A DNA stretch of 64,000 nucleotides, taken from NCBI GenBank assembly GCA_963848475.1, contig CAWKDW010000003.1:1-64000 (forward strand), written 5' to 3'. A program made the translations under genes and the position numbers. The stretch comes from Solirubrobacter sp963848475 (GTDB lineage Bacteria > Actinomycetota > Thermoleophilia > Solirubrobacterales > Solirubrobacteraceae). The notes beneath the pieces were generated by a model. It ran no database searches. It was not told the origin of the DNA and worked only from the letters and a program-made list of their open reading frames with translations. Below, in pieces: positions 18,161-27,237 of this stretch. Position 1 is the stretch's first letter; each line of letters starts with the position of its first letter.

Positions 18161-19500
18161 TTGAGGATCACCGGCTTCCCGATCCCGCGCGCGTCGGGCA
18201 GGATCGCCAGCGGATCGACGCCGAACCAGTCGCCGCACAGCGCGCCGTAGACGCCGCGGTAGTCCGAGGTCGCACGCAGGTTGCCGTCCTTGTCGAGCTT
18301 CGCCAGGCCCGGGAACTCGCCGACCATCCGGCCGGCGGCGCGCGAGCCGATCAGGAAGCCGACGCCCGCCGCGCCGTGATCGGTGCCCGAGCCGTTCTCG
18401 GCCGCGCGGCGGCCGAACTCCGACCACACGAGCGTCAGCACGCGGTCGGCCAGCCCGCGCGCCTCGAGATCGCGCTGGAAGGCGAGCAGCGAGTCGAACG
18501 TGAGCTTCAGGTTCTTGGGCAGCGACTCGGCCTGGTTGGCGTGCGTGTCGTAGGCGCCGGGCGCGCTGATCGAGGCGGCGCGGATCGGCAGGCCCGCGGC
18601 GAGCATCGCGGCGAAGCCGGCGAGGCGCTTCGGGAACGCCTCGGAGCTGGCCGGATACGCGGCGGCGGGCGTGTAGGCGGGCTTGCCGTCCTTGCCCAGC
18701 GGCGCGAGCGCGTCGCGCACGCCGCCGGCGAAGGCCGCCGCACGGGCCGCCTGCGCGACCGCGGGGTCGGAGGAGCCGGTCAGCGCGCGGCCGATGTTCG
18801 TGAACGCGGGCACGGCGAGCTCCTCGGCGGGACCCCAGGCGCCCGGGGTCCAGAAGCCGACGTCCTCGGGCTTGTTGACCGCCGCGACCGGGTTGCGCGC
18901 CGTCGCCAGCGTGGGCGAGAGCTGGCCGTCGAGCGAGATGCCCTGAAGCGGGTTGTCGGGCGCGCCGACGCGATCGAGCACGCGGCCGAGCCAGCCGGTG
19001 CGCAGGTGCGGATCGAGCGCGCCGACCTCCCAGAAGTGGCGCGACGTGAAGTGCGACTGGTCGGCGTTGGTGTAGCCGACCGCGGGCAGCACCGAGACCT
19101 TGCCCTCGGCGTGCAGATCGGCCAGCGCCGACGCCGCCGGATGCCAGGCCAGGCGCGAGTCCTCGGCGAACGCGCGGCCGTCGGCGACCGCGAGCGTCGG
19201 CCGCAGCTTGCGGTAGAGCGGATCGCCGACCGGCGCCAGCACGGAGAGCGAGTCGACGCCGCCGTCCATGAAGACGTTCAGCAGCACCGTGCCCGGTCCG
19301 GCGCTCTGCGCCTGGGCGATGCCGGTCTCGAAGAACGGGGCCTGTGCGAGCTTGCCCGCGCCGTAGACGGCGAGTCCCAGCCCCGCGGCGCGCAGCATCA
19401 GCGAGCGGCGCGACAGGCCGGTGCCGGCGGGCTCGGGCATGCCGGCCTCGATCGCGGGGAGGCCCGCGGACGCGCGGGCGTGCTCGTTGCAGCAGTCCAT
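18157..19500 (-). CDS. DUF1501 family protein with Tat signal
   Basis: This 447-residue protein starts 2 bases after the DUF1800 stop. Near residues 29-37 it has a twin-arginine element (LSRRSLMLRAAG) followed by a hydrophobic stretch, so it is exported folded. The DUF1501 body includes VLLNVFMDGGVDSLSVLAPV, VSVLPAVGYTNADQSHFTSR, GAYDTHANQAESLPKNLK and LTLVWSEFGRRAAENGSGTD with HGAAG. These match the sulfatase/alkaline-phosphatase-like metal site of the family (Asp, His, Asp-His). The molecular reaction is not established. DUF1501 and DUF1800 genes are nearly always paired; here a copper protein completes the unit. Confidence 0.85.
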   Translation of the reverse strand: MDCCNEHARASAGLPAIEAGMPEPAGTGLSRRSLMLRAAGLGLAVYGAGKLAQAPFFETGIAQAQSAGPGTVLLNVFMDGGVDSLSVLAPVGDPLYRKLRPTLAVADGRAFAEDSRLAWHPAASALADLHAEGKVSVLPAVGYTNADQSHFTSRHFWEVGALDPHLRTGWLGRVLDRVGAPDNPLQGISLDGQLSPTLATARNPVAAVNKPEDVGFWTPGAWGPAEELAVPAFTNIGRALTGSSDPAVAQAARAAAFAGGVRDALAPLGKDGKPAYTPAAAYPASSEAFPKRLAGFAAMLAAGLPIRAASISAPGAYDTHANQAESLPKNLKLTFDSLLAFQRDLEARGLADRVLTLVWSEFGRRAAENGSGTDHGAAGVGFLIGSRAAGRMVGEFPGLAKLDKDGNLRATSDYRGVYGALCGDWFGVDPLAILPDARGIGKPVILK

Positions 19501-19502
19501 GG

Positions 19503-20847
19503 TCAGCTCGTCAGGTAGTCGGGGCTCGTCGCGACGAGCATCCGCAGCGCGTTCAGCGCCAGGACGGGGTAGCTCGTCTGCTTCCAGGGCTTGTCGGCGG
19601 TGGCCAGCGTGTCGGCGGCGTAGCGCTCGAGGCCGTTGCGCACCGTGCCGGAGAGCGCCGGGGAGCCCCAGAAGGCGACCGCACGGCGGACCAGTTCGGC
19701 CGGGTCGGCGGGGATGTCGTCGACCTTGTCGGGATCGATCCGCGCCGGGTCGCAGATCTGCTGCACCATCTGCCAGCGCGCGCGGAACGTCGCCGTGTCC
19801 AGCCAGCGCGTGTCGTCCCAGCCGGAGACGTTCGGCGGCATGAAGAGGTACTGGCCGGCGCTCTCGCACAGCCAGGCCCAGGCCGGCGTGTCGATCCCGC
19901 GCCCGACGGCGCGCAGCATGCCGGCGGCCTGCACGACCGGCGGCTTGACCATCCGCTTGCCCGGGTCATAGAGGTCGGGGTGCGAGAGGATCGCGGTCAG
20001 CAGCCGGCGCACGTCGCGGCCGTCGCGCGACGTACATGCGCGAGAGCGCCTTGACCGTCGAAGCGGAGGGCTTGGACGGGATGAAGTAGCCCCACAGCTT
20101 CGTGACCATGAACTCGGGGTGCCTGCGATGCCGGGTGACGAGCCGGACGCCCTCCTGCCAGCCGTAGCGCCCGCGCTTGCCGTAGATGCGCTTGTAGCCC
20201 GGGTCGTGCGCCTTCTTGTCGTAGCGGAAGCGGGTCGGCCCGGAGTCGTTCCAGTCGTTGCGGAAGCCGGTCAGCGCCTTGGCCAGCGCGCGCACGTCGC
20301 GCTCCGCGTAGCCGCGCCCGGCGCCGAGGCAGAACAGCTCCTGCAACTCGCGCGCGTAGTTCTCGTTGGGGTCCCAGCGGTTGTTGGACGTGCCGTTGAG
20401 CCACAGCAGCATCGCCGGGTCGCGCGTGATCTCGATCGCGAGCTGCTCGAAGTTGCCGAGCGCGTGCCGGCGCAGCAGCGCGTTCTGGCGCAGCATCAGC
20501 TTCTGCGGCACGCCGCCCTTGGAGGTCGCGAACCAGTCGTGCCAGACCAGCGTCATCCGCTCGACCAGCGGCGCCTGCGTGCGGACCATCCGGTCCAGCC
20601 ACCACAGGTGATCGTGGCCCCAGGCGTCGCGCGGCGCGAGCGGCGCGTTCTCGACCCGCGGGCTCGGTCCGACGAGCCGCTTCGAGGCCGGATGCGTCAG
20701 CGACTTGACGGCAGCGTGCAGCCCGAGCTTCGCGAGCGCGGCGGCCTGACCGGGCGCGGGCCCGAACCCGGCCCGCCACAGCAGCCGCTCGGCCTGCTCC
20801 TCGCCAAAGGCCCCTCGATACGCCGGAATCCCCACCCAACACTCCAT
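19503..20847 (-). CDS. DUF1800 family protein, one frame break
   Basis: The ATG at 20847 (or 20853) gives MECWVGIPAYRGAFGEEQAE, then RLLWRAGFGP, the conserved opening that recognises the helical DUF1800 domain. Further motifs are MTLVWHDWFATSKGGVPQ, ENYARELQELFCLGAGRGYA and DVRALAKALTGF. A break near 20030 separates LSRMYVAR from DGRDVRRLLTAILSHPDLYD. The C-terminal part holds MPPNVSGWDDTRWLDTATF and ends NALRMLVATSPDYLTS. It precedes DUF1501 by 2 bases. There is no clear signal peptide; the partner carries the Tat signal, so a piggy-back export is possible. Biochemical function is unknown. Confidence 0.85.
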
Positions 20848-20869
20848 CGGCACCCGGCCGCGCCGAACG

Positions 20870-20938
20870 TAAAGGGGTCAGACCCCTTTAGCTGTCTGTG
20901 GGCCGCAGGCCCAGAGCGAAGTTGAGACCTGCGGCCCA
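20870..20938. repeat. Two palindromes between divergent DUF1800 and pilin-like genes
   Basis: The first is a perfect 10-bp palindrome with a single central A, TAAAGGGGTC / GACCCCTTTA, at 20870-20890. The second is an 11-bp stem TGGGCCGCAGG (20899-20909) / CCTGCGGCCCA (20928-20938) with an 18-base loop. They fill the divergent promoter region. A 21-base palindrome of the same design occurs at 34880-34900. Confidence 0.55.
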
Positions 20939-20966
20939 TGGAAGTGGGGACAGCGGCGCGCCTACC

Positions 20967-22574
20967 GTGCGAGAGGTGCGCGGAGAGCGCGGTCAGACCG
21001 CTGCGGAGTACCTGGGAGCGCTGCTTCTCGTCGGCGTGATCGTGCTCGCGGTCGTGACCTCGGGCGCGGACGCGACGATCGCGAGCGAGACCAAGCGGAT
21101 CGTCTGCACGATCGCCGGCGGCAACTGCGCGGCGGCGGCGGCGAAGCCGGGCGTCGCCGACAGCGATCTCGACGGCCCGTCGCTGAGCGACCATCCGTTC
21201 CTCGTCCTGCCGTTCCCGGGCTCGGTCACGGTCACGTGCACCTACGACGGGCGCGATCCGTCGACGTGCGTCCCGCACGGCGGCAACGGCGTCTCGGTCC
21301 AGGCCAGCGGCGAGCTCAAGGTCGAGCGGACGCCGACGACGCTGGACGCGAACGGCTGCCCGTGGCAGAACCTGTCGATCCAGACGACGCTGAAGCTGTC
21401 GGCGAACGCCGAGGCCAAGGGCGCGACGGTCGGCGGCTCGCTGTCGGGCTACCTCGGCCAGAGCACGAAGTACCAGCTCACGGTCTCGCCGGACGCCGCG
21501 GACGCGATCGCCGACGGCGAGCGCCCGGCGCCCAACCCGGTCGACCCGACCACGATCGCCGCGGGCGAGAGCATCCAGCTCTCCGAGGACTTCTACGCGG
21601 GCATCAACGCCAAGGGCAGCTACCGCGCGCTGCAGGTCGAGATGGGCTACGACACCGGCACGCGCGTGTCCAGCGGCGTCAAGCGCATCAGCCCGACCAC
21701 CGTGCGGGTGATGGTCGGCGACTCCGAGTTCGTGCGCCAGGCGCTCAAGCTCGGCGTCGGCTACAAGGACGTCAGCCTCGCGCTCGGCAACACCAAGGAC
21801 CTCAGCAACGGCAAGCTGCACGCCGTCGACATCGACATCTCCAACCAGGCCGGCTGGGACGCCTACCAGGCCTTCCTCAGCTCGGGCCAGCTGCCGAAGA
21901 ACGGCACGCCGGGAACGCTCAACCCGACCCGCGCGGAGACCCTCGTCTACACCGACGTCACCCAACTGGAGGCCAAGCTCGGCGGCCTCAAGCTCGGCGG
22001 TCAGCTCAACAGCTCCGACGGCCGCCTGACGATCACGACCAACGCCGACGGCACGGTCGACCGCGTCGCGACCGCCCGCTACGGCGACGTCGGCCTCGCG
22101 GTCACGAGCAGGCAGGACGCCGACGGCAACCCGGTCGGCACCACGACGCGCTCGCTGCTGCTCCACGACGTCGACGCCGAGTCGGTCAAGGGCCTCTACC
22201 AGCAGACCGGCCAGACGCCGCCGTCGGACATCAGCGGCGATCTGCGCTTGGACTTCACCGAGCCGCAGCTCGAGCAACTCCGCCAGCTCGCGCTCTCCAG
22301 CATCGCCGACAAGGTCGAGATGAACGGCACGCGACCGACCAACCTCCAGATCGAGCAGTCGCTGCGCGACAACCACGGGGTCGTGAAGTTCGATGGCGTC
22401 GAGTACGACTTCGGCGGCGTCGAGTCGCTGCTCGGGGCCGCGGAGAACCCCGACGACGCGCTGATCGCGCTCTACCACGGCGGCATGAGCTCGGGCGCGG
22501 TGCTCGAGGCGATCCAGCACCTCCTGCTGGGCAACACCGGCGCCCTGCCGATCATCAACGCGGCAAGCTGCTGA
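20967..22574 (+). CDS. Giant protein with Flp/TadE-type prepilin N-terminus
   Basis: From the GTG at 20967 the product is 535 residues. Its first 30 residues read VREVRGERGQTAAEYLGALL, then LVGVIVLAVVTSG. This is a type IVb (Flp) prepilin leader: Gly at -1, Glu at +5, Tyr at +6, then a hydrophobic helix. Normal Flp pilins have 50-70 residues; here about 490 residues of extracellular sequence follow. That part includes two Cys-containing segments (VTVTCTYDGRDPSTCVPHGG), repeats of beta-strand type (VQASGELKVERTPTTL, KLSANAEAKGATVGGSLSGY) and DFTEPQLEQLRQLALSSIAD. It is likely a minor pilin, tip adhesin or anchored surface protein processed by a prepilin peptidase. No tad genes are nearby. Its stop overlaps the convergent aminotransferase by 20 bases. 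Confidence 0.65.
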   Translation: MREVRGERGQTAAEYLGALLLVGVIVLAVVTSGADATIASETKRIVCTIAGGNCAAAAAKPGVADSDLDGPSLSDHPFLVLPFPGSVTVTCTYDGRDPSTCVPHGGNGVSVQASGELKVERTPTTLDANGCPWQNLSIQTTLKLSANAEAKGATVGGSLSGYLGQSTKYQLTVSPDAADAIADGERPAPNPVDPTTIAAGESIQLSEDFYAGINAKGSYRALQVEMGYDTGTRVSSGVKRISPTTVRVMVGDSEFVRQALKLGVGYKDVSLALGNTKDLSNGKLHAVDIDISNQAGWDAYQAFLSSGQLPKNGTPGTLNPTRAETLVYTDVTQLEAKLGGLKLGGQLNSSDGRLTITTNADGTVDRVATARYGDVGLAVTSRQDADGNPVGTTTRSLLLHDVDAESVKGLYQQTGQTPPSDISGDLRLDFTEPQLEQLRQLALSSIADKVEMNGTRPTNLQIEQSLRDNHGVVKFDGVEYDFGGVESLLGAAENPDDALIALYHGGMSSGAVLEAIQHLLLGNTGALPIINAASC

Positions 22575-23865
22575 CCGCCTCCGCGAAGACCTCGGTGTGG
22601 CGATCGACGTCCGCCGCCGTCGTCGTGGGCGCCATCAGCGCCATGTTGTGAAACGGCGTCAGCAGGACGCCGCGGTTGAGCGCGTGCAGGTGCAGGTAGC
22701 GCTCGAGATCCGGGTCGGATGCGGCGTGCGCGTCGCTCCCGTTGCGCGCCGGCGCGGACTGGAAGCGGTACTCGGCGCGGCAGCCGAGTTGGGTGACGTT
22801 CCAGGGCAGCGCGCCGATCGAGTCGCGGATGCCGTCCGCGAAGCGCGCGGCCAGCGGGATCGTGTGCGCCCACGCGTCGTCGGTCAGCACCGAGCCGAGC
22901 GTCGCGCGCATCGCGGCGAGCGAGAGCGCGTTGCCCGCCAGCGTGCCGCCGACGCCGCCCGTGTCCTCGTAGTCGGCCTCGACGGCGGCGAGCATCCGCT
23001 CCTCGACGTGATGCGAAAGCCCGAGCGCGCCGCACGGGACGCCGCCGCCGATCGCCTTGCCGATCGTCAGCAGATCCGGCTCCAGGTCCCACGCCGCGGT
23101 GCAGCCGCCGGGCCCCGCCGAGAACGTGTGGGTCTCGTCGATGATCAGCAGCGTGCCGTACCGCGAGCACAGCGCCCGCAGCGCCTCGTGGTAGCCGTCG
23201 TCGGGCAGCACGATGCCCATGTTCGTCATCGCCGGCTCGGCCAGCACGCACGCGATCTCGCCGCCGCGCAGCGCGACCTCGATCGCGTCGAGATCGTTGA
23301 ACTCGATCGCGGTGGTCGTCGTCGCGACGTCGACCGGCGGACCGACATTACCCGCCCGCGAGACGGTCCCACCCTCCGCCGCGGTGACCGCGAACGCCTC
23401 GTCGACGGACCCGTGGTAGCAGTACGAATAGACCAGCACGCGCGGGCGTCCGGTGAGCATCCGTGCGATCCGCAGCGCTGTCCGGTTCGCGTCCGTGGCG
23501 GTCAGGGTGAACAGCCAGCGCGGGACGCCGAACCGGCGCGTGAGCTCCTCGCCCACCCAGGCCGCGTCCTCGGTCGGCAGCATCGTCGTGATCCCGGTCG
23601 GTGCCCGAAGCGCCTCGAGCACCGGCGCCGGCGCGTGACCCGCCATCGCGCCCGTGTCGCCGAGGCAGAGATCGACGAACTCGATCCCGTCGGCGCAGCG
23701 CACGCGGCTCCCCCGAGCCTCGGTGACCGCGATCGGATAACCACCCGCCCAGAGCATCATCCACGGCATCGGCACACCGCCGAACAACGACCCGCGCGCC
23801 CGCTCGTGCAGCGCCGCGCAGCGCGGATGGTCGGCCCGGAACCGGCGCAGTTCGGAGTCCAACAT
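22555..23865 (-). CDS. Class III PLP-dependent aminotransferase (glutamate-1-semialdehyde aminomutase-like)
   Basis: The 436-residue protein has the fold-type I features in order: AGGYPIAVTEARGSRVRCAD, DLCLGDTGAMAGHAPAPV, VYSYCYHGSVDEAF (substrate-binding region), LAEPAMTNMGIVLPDDGYHE, LLIIDETHTFSAGPGG (PLP-binding Asp) and LTIGKAIGGGVPCGALGLS, in which the Lys forms the Schiff base. The best family match is the glutamate-1-semialdehyde 2,1-aminomutase/4-aminobutyrate group. No tetrapyrrole gene is near, so a transaminase role is more likely than HemL. It is intact and monocistronic, divergent from DUF4259. Confidence 0.8.
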   Translation of the reverse strand: MLDSELRRFRADHPRCAALHERARGSLFGGVPMPWMMLWAGGYPIAVTEARGSRVRCADGIEFVDLCLGDTGAMAGHAPAPVLEALRAPTGITTMLPTEDAAWVGEELTRRFGVPRWLFTLTATDANRTALRIARMLTGRPRVLVYSYCYHGSVDEAFAVTAAEGGTVSRAGNVGPPVDVATTTTAIEFNDLDAIEVALRGGEIACVLAEPAMTNMGIVLPDDGYHEALRALCSRYGTLLIIDETHTFSAGPGGCTAAWDLEPDLLTIGKAIGGGVPCGALGLSHHVEERMLAAVEADYEDTGGVGGTLAGNALSLAAMRATLGSVLTDDAWAHTIPLAARFADGIRDSIGALPWNVTQLGCRAEYRFQSAPARNGSDAHAASDPDLERYLHLHALNRGVLLTPFHNMALMAPTTTAADVDRHTEVFAEAVSSLPR

Positions 23866-23889
23866 GCCGAAGTTCTACCGTGCTGCCCC

Positions 23890-24285
23890 ATGGGAGCTTG
23901 GGGAGAAGGCGTTTTAGAGAACGACACGGCCGCCGATTGGCTCGGTGACCTCGAGGAGCAGCCGCAGCTGGAGACGGTGACGATCGCGCTCGGGGACGCC
24001 GCCGGCGAGGACGACTACCTCGACGCGAGCGCGGGTTGCGAGGCACTCGTGGCCGCCGAACTGGTGGCCTACGCGCTCGGCCGCCCCCCATCTGAGCCTG
24101 AGGAGCGCCTGCTGGCGCTCGCCGCCGACCTGCCCGGTCTGCGCGAGCACGCCGCGCTCGCGGCGCAGGCCGTCGCGCTGATCGGCGGCTCCGAGCAGAG
24201 CGAGCTCTTCGACCTCTGGCACGAGGACGGCGACAACGACGTCTGGGACGCGTTGATTACTGACCTCGGCGCGCGTCTGAGCTGA
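23890..24285 (+). CDS. DUF4259 domain protein
   Basis: This 131-residue cytoplasmic protein starts MGAWGEGVLENDTAADWLGD, the hallmark opening of DUF4259. Other family features are the DDYLDASAGCEALVAAELVA helix and the acidic C-terminal part ELFDLWHEDGDNDVWDALI. Its function is unknown; family members are scattered single genes in actinobacteria and proteobacteria. The start is only 24 bases from the divergent aminotransferase start, leaving very little room for two separate promoters. fdhA follows 31 bases downstream on the same strand. Confidence 0.8.
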   Translation: MGAWGEGVLENDTAADWLGDLEEQPQLETVTIALGDAAGEDDYLDASAGCEALVAAELVAYALGRPPSEPEERLLALAADLPGLREHAALAAQAVALIGGSEQSELFDLWHEDGDNDVWDALITDLGARLS

Positions 24286-24296
24286 TCCCGGCGGCG

Positions 24297-24316
24297 GTGG
24301 TGGGTAGGCCCACCAC
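24297..24316 (+). promoter_or_regulatory. Hairpin abutting the fdhA start codon
   Basis: An 8-bp perfect stem (GTGGTGGG 24297-24304 / CCCACCAC 24309-24316, loop TAGG) ends exactly at the ATG at 24317. In the mRNA it would hold the only purine-rich sequence upstream of the start, so it could limit translation of fdhA. Confidence 0.4.
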
Positions 24317-25531
24317 ATGCCTGACAACAGAGGCGTTGCCTACATGGGGCCGGGTGAGGTCGAAGTCCAGACGATCGACTTCCCGACCTTCACCGTCCAG
24401 AAGGGCCCCGGCGTGCCGGAGGAGAATGTCGGCCGCGAGTGCCACCACGGCGTGATCCTGCGGATCGTGTCGACCAACATCTGCGGCTCCGACCAGCACA
24501 TGGTCCGCGGCCGCACCACCGCGCCCGAGGGACTGATCCTCGGCCACGAGATCACCGGCGAGGTGATCGAGAAGGGGCGCGACGTGGAGTTCCTCGACGA
24601 GGGCGACCTCGTCTCGGTGCCGTTCAACATCGCCTGCGGCCGCTGCCGCACATGCAAGGAACGTGACACCGGCATCTGCCTGAACACCAACCCGGAGCGC
24701 CCGGGCGCGGCCTACGGCTATGTCGACATGGGCGGCTGGGTCGGCGGCCAGGCCGAGTTCGTGATGGTGCCCTACGCGGACTTCAACTGCCTGAAGTTCC
24801 CGGACAAGGCGCAGGCGATGGAGAAGATCCTCGACCTGACGATGCTCTCCGACATCTTCCCGACCGGCTATCACGGGTGCGTGACCGCGGGCGTGCGGCC
24901 GGGAAGCACCGTCTACATCGCCGGCGCCGGGCCGGTCGGGCTCGCCGCCGCGCACTCCGCGCAACTGCTTGGCGCGGCCGTCGTGATCGTCGGCGACCTC
25001 AACCCGGATCGGCTCAAGCAGGCGGCGAGCTTCGGCTGCGAGACCGTCGACGTCTCCAAGGGAGACCCGCGCGACCAGATCGAGCAGATCCTCGGCGTCC
25101 CAGAGGTCGACGCGGGTGTGGACGCCGTCGGCTTCGAGGCCCGCGGCCACGGCGAGAACTCCGCCACCGAGGCCCCCGCCACGGTCCTCAACAGCCTGAT
25201 GGACCTGACGCGCGCGGGCGGCAAGCTCGGCATCCCGGGGCTCTACGTCACGGGTGACCCGGGCGCGAGCGACGACGCCGCCAAGGAGGGCTCGCTCTCG
25301 ATCCGGATCGGGCTCGGCTGGGCCAAGTCGCACAGCTTCGCGACCGGCCAGTGCCCGGTCATGAAGTACCACCGCGACCTGATGACGGCGATCCTCAACG
25401 ACCGCGCCCAGATCGCCAAGGCCGTCAACGCGCAGGTGATCTCGCTCGACGACGCGCCGCAGGGCTACAAGGACTTCGACAAGGGCGAGTCCGTGAAGTT
25501 CGTGATCAACCCGAACGGGCTGATCGGTTAG
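24317..25531 (+). CDS. fdhA: Glutathione-independent formaldehyde dehydrogenase (zinc alcohol dehydrogenase superfamily)
   Basis: The enzyme oxidises formaldehyde to formate, or dismutates it, with tightly bound NAD and no thiol cofactor. The 404 residues show MPDNRGVAYMGPGEVEVQTI, STNICGSDQHMVRGRTTAPEG (catalytic zinc Cys), LILGHEITGEVIEKG, the structural zinc cluster NIACGRCRTCKERDTGICL and GAAYGYVDMGGWVGGQAEFV. The nucleotide fold is VYIAGAGPVGLAAAHSAQLL. The long insert and ENSATEAPATVLN helix are specific to the FdhA subgroup rather than ordinary alcohol dehydrogenases. It is intact. The stop overlaps the convergent RNase gene by 4 bases. Low-level formaldehyde detoxification is the likely role. 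Confidence 0.9.
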   Translation: MPDNRGVAYMGPGEVEVQTIDFPTFTVQKGPGVPEENVGRECHHGVILRIVSTNICGSDQHMVRGRTTAPEGLILGHEITGEVIEKGRDVEFLDEGDLVSVPFNIACGRCRTCKERDTGICLNTNPERPGAAYGYVDMGGWVGGQAEFVMVPYADFNCLKFPDKAQAMEKILDLTMLSDIFPTGYHGCVTAGVRPGSTVYIAGAGPVGLAAAHSAQLLGAAVVIVGDLNPDRLKQAASFGCETVDVSKGDPRDQIEQILGVPEVDAGVDAVGFEARGHGENSATEAPATVLNSLMDLTRAGGKLGIPGLYVTGDPGASDDAAKEGSLSIRIGLGWAKSHSFATGQCPVMKYHRDLMTAILNDRAQIAKAVNAQVISLDDAPQGYKDFDKGESVKFVINPNGLIG

Positions 25532-27237
25532 AGCGCGACGGGCTCCAGGTCGACGCGGCCGCGCGCGGCGTCGACCTTCTCGACCTGGACCGTCACCGGG
25601 TCGCCGAGCCGGATCCGCTTGTCGGAGTCAGCGCCGACGAGCATCGTCTCGAGCACGTTGAGCTCCCACCACTCGCCGCGCAGGCGGCGGACGCCGAGCA
25701 GGCCTTCATAGCCGTCGAAGGCGATGAAGGCGCCGGCGCCGATCACTCCGGAGACCTCGCCGTCGAACTGGGCGTCCCAGCCGTTCTCGAACAGGCGACG
25801 CTCGAGCAGGAACGCGCGCGCGACGTTGTCGGCCTTGCGCTCGATCCCCATCGCGTCGCGCTCGCGCGCGGAGCACCACTCGCCCGCGGCTTCCAGGTCC
25901 GAGGCGCGCACCGTGGCCTCGCCGGCGCCGATCGCCGATAGCAGCGCGCGATGGCAGATCAGGTCCGGGTAGCGGCGGATCGGCGAGGTGAAGTGGCAGT
26001 AGCGCTCGGAGCGCAGGCCGTAGTGGCCGAGGTTGCGCGGCGTGTAGTGCGCCTGCTTGAGCGAGCGCAGCACGAGCGAGGTGAACGCGGCGCGCCCGTG
26101 CCCGCGCCGGCGCACCTCGCGATCGACGTCATGCGCGGCCGCGCTGACCAGCTCGCCCGCCTGGGCGGCCGTCATGTGGCCGGGGAGCGGCGGCGCCGGG
26201 ACGTCCAGCGATTCGAGCTGCTCGATCAGGCGCTCGACCCGCGGCGGGTCCGGCGGCTCGTGCACGCGGTAGAGCGCCGGCAGCTTGCGCTTCTCGAGCA
26301 GGCTCGCGACGGCCTCGTTGGCGGCGATCATCAGGAACTCGATCAGGCGGTGCGACTCGGTCTGCTCGGACGGCAGCAAGGTCTCGACGTGGCCGTCATG
26401 CGAGAACCCGAACTCCGGCTCGCTGGACTCGACGGCCAGCGCGCCGCGCTCCTCGCGCGCCTCCGACAGCGCCTGCGCCACCTTGCGCGCCGCCGCCAGC
26501 GGCTTTGCCCACGGGTCGAGCGCGCGCTCGACGCCCGCGAAGATCCGGTCCACACGCGGGTAGTCCAGACGCTCGTCGGAGCGGATGACCGAGCGGTGAA
26601 ACGCGGTCCGACGCACCTTCGCGCCGTCGAACTCGAGCTCGACGGTCACGGTCAGCCGGTCCTCGCCCGGCACCAGCGAGCAGGCCCGGTTCGACAGCGC
26701 CTCGGGCAGCATCGGCTCGACCAGCCCGGGCACGTAGACCGAGTTCGCGCGCCGGAACGCCTCGCGGTCGACCGCCGAGCCGGGCTTGACGAACGCCGCC
26801 ACGTCGGCGATGTGCACCCAGACGCGGATCGCTCCGTCGGCCAGTTCCTCGGCGCTGATCGCGTCATCGAAGTCCTTTGCCGACGGCGGATCGATCGTGA
26901 ACGTGGTCAAGTCGCGAAAATCGCGCCGGTCCGGCGTGGCGACGACCTCTTCGGCGGCGATCCGCGCCTCGCGCTCGACCAGCGGATCGAAGCGCCGCCG
27001 CAGGCCGCGGTGGACCATCAGCGCGTCGAGCACGTCGCGGGCCACGTCCGGGCGCCCGATCCGGCGCTCGATCCGCGCGCGCTTGCCGCCCGGGACCGTG
27101 ACCGCCACGAGGTCGCCGACACGCTCGCCGCGCCGCGGCTTCTCGATGTCGAGCCGGTTGCCCGGCTCGAAGAACGGCGCGACCGAGAGGTAGCGCCCCC
27201 GCTTTTCCAGGACCCCGACGAGCGGAGTCGGGCTCAC
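25528..27237 (-). CDS. rnr: Ribonuclease R/II family 3'-5' exoribonuclease
   Basis: This 569-residue RNase carries the RNB catalytic core. TIDPPSAKDFDDAISAEEL near residues 115-130 supplies the metal-binding Asp cluster, with GAIRVWVHIADVAAFVKPGS and RANSVYVPGLVEPMLPEALS after it. Then come SLLEKRKLPALYRVHEPPDP, HFTSPIRRYPDLICHRALL and a short C-terminal S1 domain ending at the stop. The N-terminal cold-shock domain is reduced. It starts with GTG overlapping the ctpA stop (GTGA), so it is the last gene of the ftsEX-ctpA operon. RNase R partners with tmRNA-SmpB in removing defective mRNAs, and both are encoded within 13 kb. Confidence 0.9.
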   Translation of the reverse strand: MSPTPLVGVLEKRGRYLSVAPFFEPGNRLDIEKPRRGERVGDLVAVTVPGGKRARIERRIGRPDVARDVLDALMVHRGLRRRFDPLVEREARIAAEEVVATPDRRDFRDLTTFTIDPPSAKDFDDAISAEELADGAIRVWVHIADVAAFVKPGSAVDREAFRRANSVYVPGLVEPMLPEALSNRACSLVPGEDRLTVTVELEFDGAKVRRTAFHRSVIRSDERLDYPRVDRIFAGVERALDPWAKPLAAARKVAQALSEAREERGALAVESSEPEFGFSHDGHVETLLPSEQTESHRLIEFLMIAANEAVASLLEKRKLPALYRVHEPPDPPRVERLIEQLESLDVPAPPLPGHMTAAQAGELVSAAAHDVDREVRRRGHGRAAFTSLVLRSLKQAHYTPRNLGHYGLRSERYCHFTSPIRRYPDLICHRALLSAIGAGEATVRASDLEAAGEWCSARERDAMGIERKADNVARAFLLERRLFENGWDAQFDGEVSGVIGAGAFIAFDGYEGLLGVRRLRGEWWELNVLETMLVGADSDKRIRLGDPVTVQVEKVDAARGRVDLEPVAL

